Shown piece after piece: positions 22,621 through 24,850 of a stretch of DNA of 24,850 bases (its first letter is position 1; every line of letters starts with the position of its first letter). Source of the stretch: an uncultured Eubacteriales bacterium (GTDB lineage: Bacteria; Bacillota; Clostridia; Oscillospirales; CAG-272). The notes beneath the pieces are model-generated. The model saw nothing but the letters and a program-made list of their open reading frames with translations. It was not told the DNA's origin and made no database searches. The position numbers and the translations under genes are program-made. Location: NCBI GenBank assembly GCA_900555785.1, contig USMO01000003.1:1-24850 (forward strand). Direction: 5' to 3'.

Positions 22621-22694
22621 GTTCTTGGGGTTCTTAGGGACTTCTTTCAAGAAGTCCCTAAGCAGGGTTCGGGGCAGCGTCCCGAGGTCTTCAC
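22621..22694. repeat. Second copy of the hairpin-rich dispersed repeat
   Basis: It starts gttcttggggttcttag and ends ggttcggggcagcgtcccg then aggtcttcac, as at 20450-20552. The inner part is a different hairpin: cttagggacttctt pairs with aagaagtccctaag around a 2-base loop. It lies between the HAD and rbsK genes and may serve as a terminator. Confidence 0.65.
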
Positions 22695-22713
22695 ACACAA
22701 AAGGAGAATTGAC

Positions 22714-23631
22714 ATGAAAAACATACTCGTCATCGGCAGCATCAACATGGACTACGTCATCCACACCGCGCGGCTCCCGAAGCTGGGCGAAACAATCACA
22801 GGGTCGGACTTTGCCATGAACTACGGCGGTAAGGGCGCGAACCAGGCGGTCGCAGTCGCGAAACAGGGCTGCATAACCAAAATGCTCGGCGCGGTCGGCA
22901 GTGACCTCGCGGGAGAACTGGCACGCAAGAACCTGGAACACTACGGCATCGACTGCAGCCCGGTCACAACCGCCGACTGCCCAACAGGCGCAGCAGTCAT
23001 CACCGTCTGCGGCGGCGATAACCATATCATCCTCGACATCGGCGCAAACGGACGGGTCACGCCGGACACCGTCGAAGCGCAAAAGGACCTGTTCGACTGG
23101 GCGGACGCGGTCGTGCTCCAGTACGAAATTCCCGTGGAATCGGTGCTGACAGCCGCCAAACTCGCAAAGGCACACGGCTGCCGCGTCCTCCTCAACCCCG
23201 CCCCGGTCAAAGAAGTGGACCCCGCACTGTACGGCTACGTTGATTTGGTCGTCCCGAACGAATTTGAGGCGTCCCTCCTGACCGGCATGGAGGTCAAGGA
23301 CCGCGAAAGCGCAGGACCCGCACTTCGCAAACTGCAGGCAATGGGCTGCAAAACTGCGCTCATTACGCTGGGCAAACAGGGCTGCGCCTATATCAACGAG
23401 GAAAACGAGATTGCCTATGAGGGCATCTTCGAGATCAAAGTCGTGGACACCACCGCAGCGGGCGATAGCTTCATCGGCGGTCTGTGCGCCATGCTCTGCG
23501 AGGGCAAATCCATGCGGGAGGCGGTGCGGTACGCAACGGCAGTCTCCACCCTGACGGTCAGCCGCGCGGGCGCAGGCGTCTCCATCCCGACCGAGGATGA
23601 GGTCAAAGCCTTTCTCGCAAAAAGGGGCTGA
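22714..23631 (+). CDS. rbsK: Ribokinase / PfkB-family sugar kinase
   Basis: This 305-residue protein phosphorylates ribose to ribose-5-phosphate with ATP, feeding the pentose phosphate pathway. It begins with IGSINMDYVI, has the substrate-lid motif NYGGKGANQAVA (about 36-47), the PfkB signature-1 region GAVGSDLAGE, NPAPVKEVDP and VPNEFEA typical of RbsK, and the catalytic signature DTTAAGDSFIGG (Asp251 as base). Length is normal. ATG 22714 follows AAAGGAG. It is directly followed, 4 bases later, by the acetyltransferase gene, so both form an operon. No ribose transporter is seen in the window. Other PfkB substrates are possible. Confidence 0.9.
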   Translation: MKNILVIGSINMDYVIHTARLPKLGETITGSDFAMNYGGKGANQAVAVAKQGCITKMLGAVGSDLAGELARKNLEHYGIDCSPVTTADCPTGAAVITVCGGDNHIILDIGANGRVTPDTVEAQKDLFDWADAVVLQYEIPVESVLTAAKLAKAHGCRVLLNPAPVKEVDPALYGYVDLVVPNEFEASLLTGMEVKDRESAGPALRKLQAMGCKTALITLGKQGCAYINEENEIAYEGIFEIKVVDTTAAGDSFIGGLCAMLCEGKSMREAVRYATAVSTLTVSRAGAGVSIPTEDEVKAFLAKRG

Positions 23632-23635
23632 GCGC

Positions 23636-24286
23636 ATGACCGAGGACGAAAAACGCGCATCGGGCGGGCTGTTCTTTCCGGGCGACCCGGACCTGAAAGC
23701 CATCAAGCGCCGCGCGCACAAACTGAACCTGGACTACAACCGTACCTACGAGGACGAGACCGAAACCCGCGCAGCCATTCTGTCCGAGCTGCTGGGCGAA
23801 CTGGGCGAAGGCAGCTTTTTGCAGGGACCGATTACCTTCCACTACGGCACCCACACGAAAATCGGCAAGGGCGTGTTCATCAATTTCAACATCACCGTGC
23901 AGGACGACGCCGAGGTGACCATCGGGGACGGCTGCGACTTCGGACCGAATGTCACAATCGTAACCCCCATGCACCCGATGCTGGCAAAGGAGCGAAAGAT
24001 TCTCGAAAATGAGCGCGGCGAGAGGCTGCGGCTCTGCTGGGCGAAACCGGTACATATCGGCAGGAACTGCTGGATCTGCGCAGGCGCAACAATTCTGCCG
24101 GGCGTGACAATCGGTGATAATTGCGTCATCGGCGCCGGAAGCGTGGTCACGCGCGACATCCCAGCCAACAGTTTCGCGGCAGGCAACCCCGCCCGCGTCA
24201 TCCGTCCCCTCACCGAAGCAGACAGCATGAACCACCGCCCCGCCCTGCTCGGCGATAACCGCGTGGTGGATGAGGATAATCAGTAA
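23636..24286 (+). CDS. Maltose/galactoside O-acetyltransferase-like (hexapeptide repeat) enzyme
   Basis: This 216-residue protein transfers acetyl from acetyl-CoA to a sugar hydroxyl. An N-terminal Mac domain (about 12-60, with LNLDYNRTYEDE) precedes left-handed beta-helix hexapeptide repeats (IGKGVFINFN, VTIGDGCDFGPNVTI, VHIGRNCWICAGATILPGVT, IGDNCVIGAGSVVT). The catalytic His113 lies in VTPMHPML and the family GNPARVIRPL closes the fold. ATG 23636 lies 4 bases past the rbsK stop with AGGGG inside the end of rbsK. The last 20 residues are an unusual extra tail. It is similar to LacA and Maa; the true acceptor sugar is unknown, and the pairing with a sugar kinase suggests carbohydrate use. 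Confidence 0.9.
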   Translation: MTEDEKRASGGLFFPGDPDLKAIKRRAHKLNLDYNRTYEDETETRAAILSELLGELGEGSFLQGPITFHYGTHTKIGKGVFINFNITVQDDAEVTIGDGCDFGPNVTIVTPMHPMLAKERKILENERGERLRLCWAKPVHIGRNCWICAGATILPGVTIGDNCVIGAGSVVTRDIPANSFAAGNPARVIRPLTEADSMNHRPALLGDNRVVDEDNQ

Positions 24287-24293
24287 AACCAGT

Positions 24294-24325
24294 CAACCGC
24301 CTCCCTTGGAGTAAGGAAGCGGTTG
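24294..24325 (+). terminator. Possible terminator after the rbsK-acetyltransferase operon
   Basis: An 11-bp stem with one mismatch (24294-24304 with 24315-24325) lies 8 bases past the stop codon but no T-tract follows, so it may be a 3'-end stabiliser rather than a strong terminator. Between it and 24498 I see no supported feature. Confidence 0.4.
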
Positions 24326-24498
24326 TGGATTGTTCGGATGGAATGGATTGGATTGCCGCTATTGTCCGAAGATTTCGCCCGTGGGGGTGATTGGATTCAA
24401 CCCGGGAGAGCAGGGGCTTGCCTGCGGATTGCACGGAAAGAGATTGCTGCGTAATTCCTTTATTCTTTATCCGTCAAAGTTCGTGACAAGTCAGTCAA

Positions 24499-24550
24499 TT
24501 AAGGCATCACTGCGCAATTGCATCAACAGAATTGCGCGGTGATGCCTTAA
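24499..24550. terminator. Long hairpin, probable bidirectional terminator or repeat
   Basis: A 21-bp stem with one G-T-type mismatch (24499-24519 with 24530-24550) and a 10-base loop is followed on the plus strand by aattttccctttttcc. It insulates the next promoter from the operon upstream. Its regularity would also fit a dispersed palindromic repeat. Confidence 0.6.
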
Positions 24551-24617
24551 ATTTTCCCTTTTTCCATACTCCATCCGGCCGAAATGCCGCAATCCAGCCC
24601 GCTTTTCCCAAACCTGC

Positions 24618-24646
24618 TTGACAAAAGGCGCAAAAGCGGATATAAT
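24618..24646 (+). promoter_or_regulatory. Consensus promoter of the gene at the window end
   Basis: TTGACA (24618-24623) and TATAAT (24641-24646) are both perfect and 17 bases apart, so strong expression is expected. Confidence 0.85.
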
Positions 24647-24686
24647 GGATATCATAGAAACCGATCCTATTGTTTGCGAGGTCAAC

Positions 24687-24850
24687 ATGTTACCCAAAAT
24701 ACCCTACGAACCGGAAACCGGCGTGACGGTCCGGCTGCGGCGTCTGGCAGACGGGCAGGACAAAACCGCCTTTGGCGCTTTCCCGCACGGAACGGTCGTC
24801 ACCCTGCGTGCGGAGGTTCCGCGCACGCTCGGCGCGTCGGCGGTCGTCCT
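24687..24850 (+). CDS. Start of a gene cut by the window, possible glycosidase N-terminus
   Basis: ATG 24687 follows GAGG and a consensus promoter. The frame stays open for 54 codons to the window end. It begins MLPKIPYEPETGVTVRLRRL, and then the sequence alternates hydrophobic residues as in a beta-sandwich (GTVVTLRAEVP). Such N-terminal modules occur on GH13 alpha-amylase-type enzymes of gut Clostridia, and the sugar-related genes before it fit, but 54 residues do not prove the family. Confidence 0.6.
   Translation, partial: MLPKIPYEPETGVTVRLRRLADGQDKTAFGAFPHGTVVTLRAEVPRTLGASAVV

Noticed and set aside
24210..24434. 74-residue open frame on the minus strand
   Set aside because: It overlaps the end of the acetyltransferase gene, has biased Arg/Pro/Gly/Ser composition and lacks a ribosome binding site.
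1..24850. CRISPR arrays or rRNA genes
   Set aside because: No regularly spaced repeat-spacer pattern and no rRNA-like sequence was seen.

Overview
The window looks like a Clostridia chromosome, probably a gut Oscillospiraceae/Ruminococcaceae-type lineage. The reasons are its rather GC-rich coding regions, strong AAAGGAGG-type ribosome binding sites, textbook TTGACA-17-TATAAT promoters, and housekeeping proteins of Bacillota type (TyrS, HAD phosphatase, RbsK, maltose/galactoside acetyltransferase). The taxonomic call is inference.

Layout. Positions 1-3150: a minus-strand gene for a large membrane protein, split by a one-base frameshift and followed by a strong hairpin. Positions 3154-20005: a probable integrated element of about 16.8 kb. 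It is bounded by a perfect 26-bp direct repeat, and the right copy sits 4 bases before the promoter of an intact tRNA-Arg(ACG) gene. Positions 20010-24850: chromosomal genes (tRNA-Arg, tyrS, a divergent HAD phosphatase, an rbsK-acetyltransferase operon, and the start of a further gene at the window end) with two copies of a hairpin-rich dispersed repeat.

The element is read mainly on the minus strand, right to left: gene A (234 aa), two membrane-tethered beta-rich proteins, a small basic protein, a 778-aa secreted protein with a C-terminal membrane anchor (pIII-like layout), a DNA-binding/coiled-coil protein, a 31-aa single-membrane-span peptide, a 722-aa membrane P-loop ATPase resembling Zot/pI morphogenesis proteins, a second small basic protein, two small proteins (one a zinc ribbon), an HUH rolling-circle replication initiator, and a DDE-type integrase/transposase. 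Rep, Zot-like ATPase, anchored large surface protein and tiny membrane peptide together suggest a divergent inovirus-like (filamentous phage-like) prophage of a Gram-positive host. No classical major coat protein was found, so a rolling-circle plasmid-like element is the alternative.

Inside the element a plus-strand cargo is flanked by two near-identical copies of gene A. It encodes a 1087-aa secreted multidomain protein (DNRLRE-like, ricin-type lectin and Big2-like modules, then a papain-like cysteine peptidase) and a 289-aa membrane-anchored partner. The peptidase domain and the partner are AT-rich compared with everything around them, which suggests an exchangeable effector/partner cassette. 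Three plus-strand promoter-terminator units without ORFs (about 6207-6320, 11987-12115, 14507-14652) look like small structured RNAs. Two of them are convergent with the two related small basic proteins; the third could be a regulatory leader of the peptidase gene.
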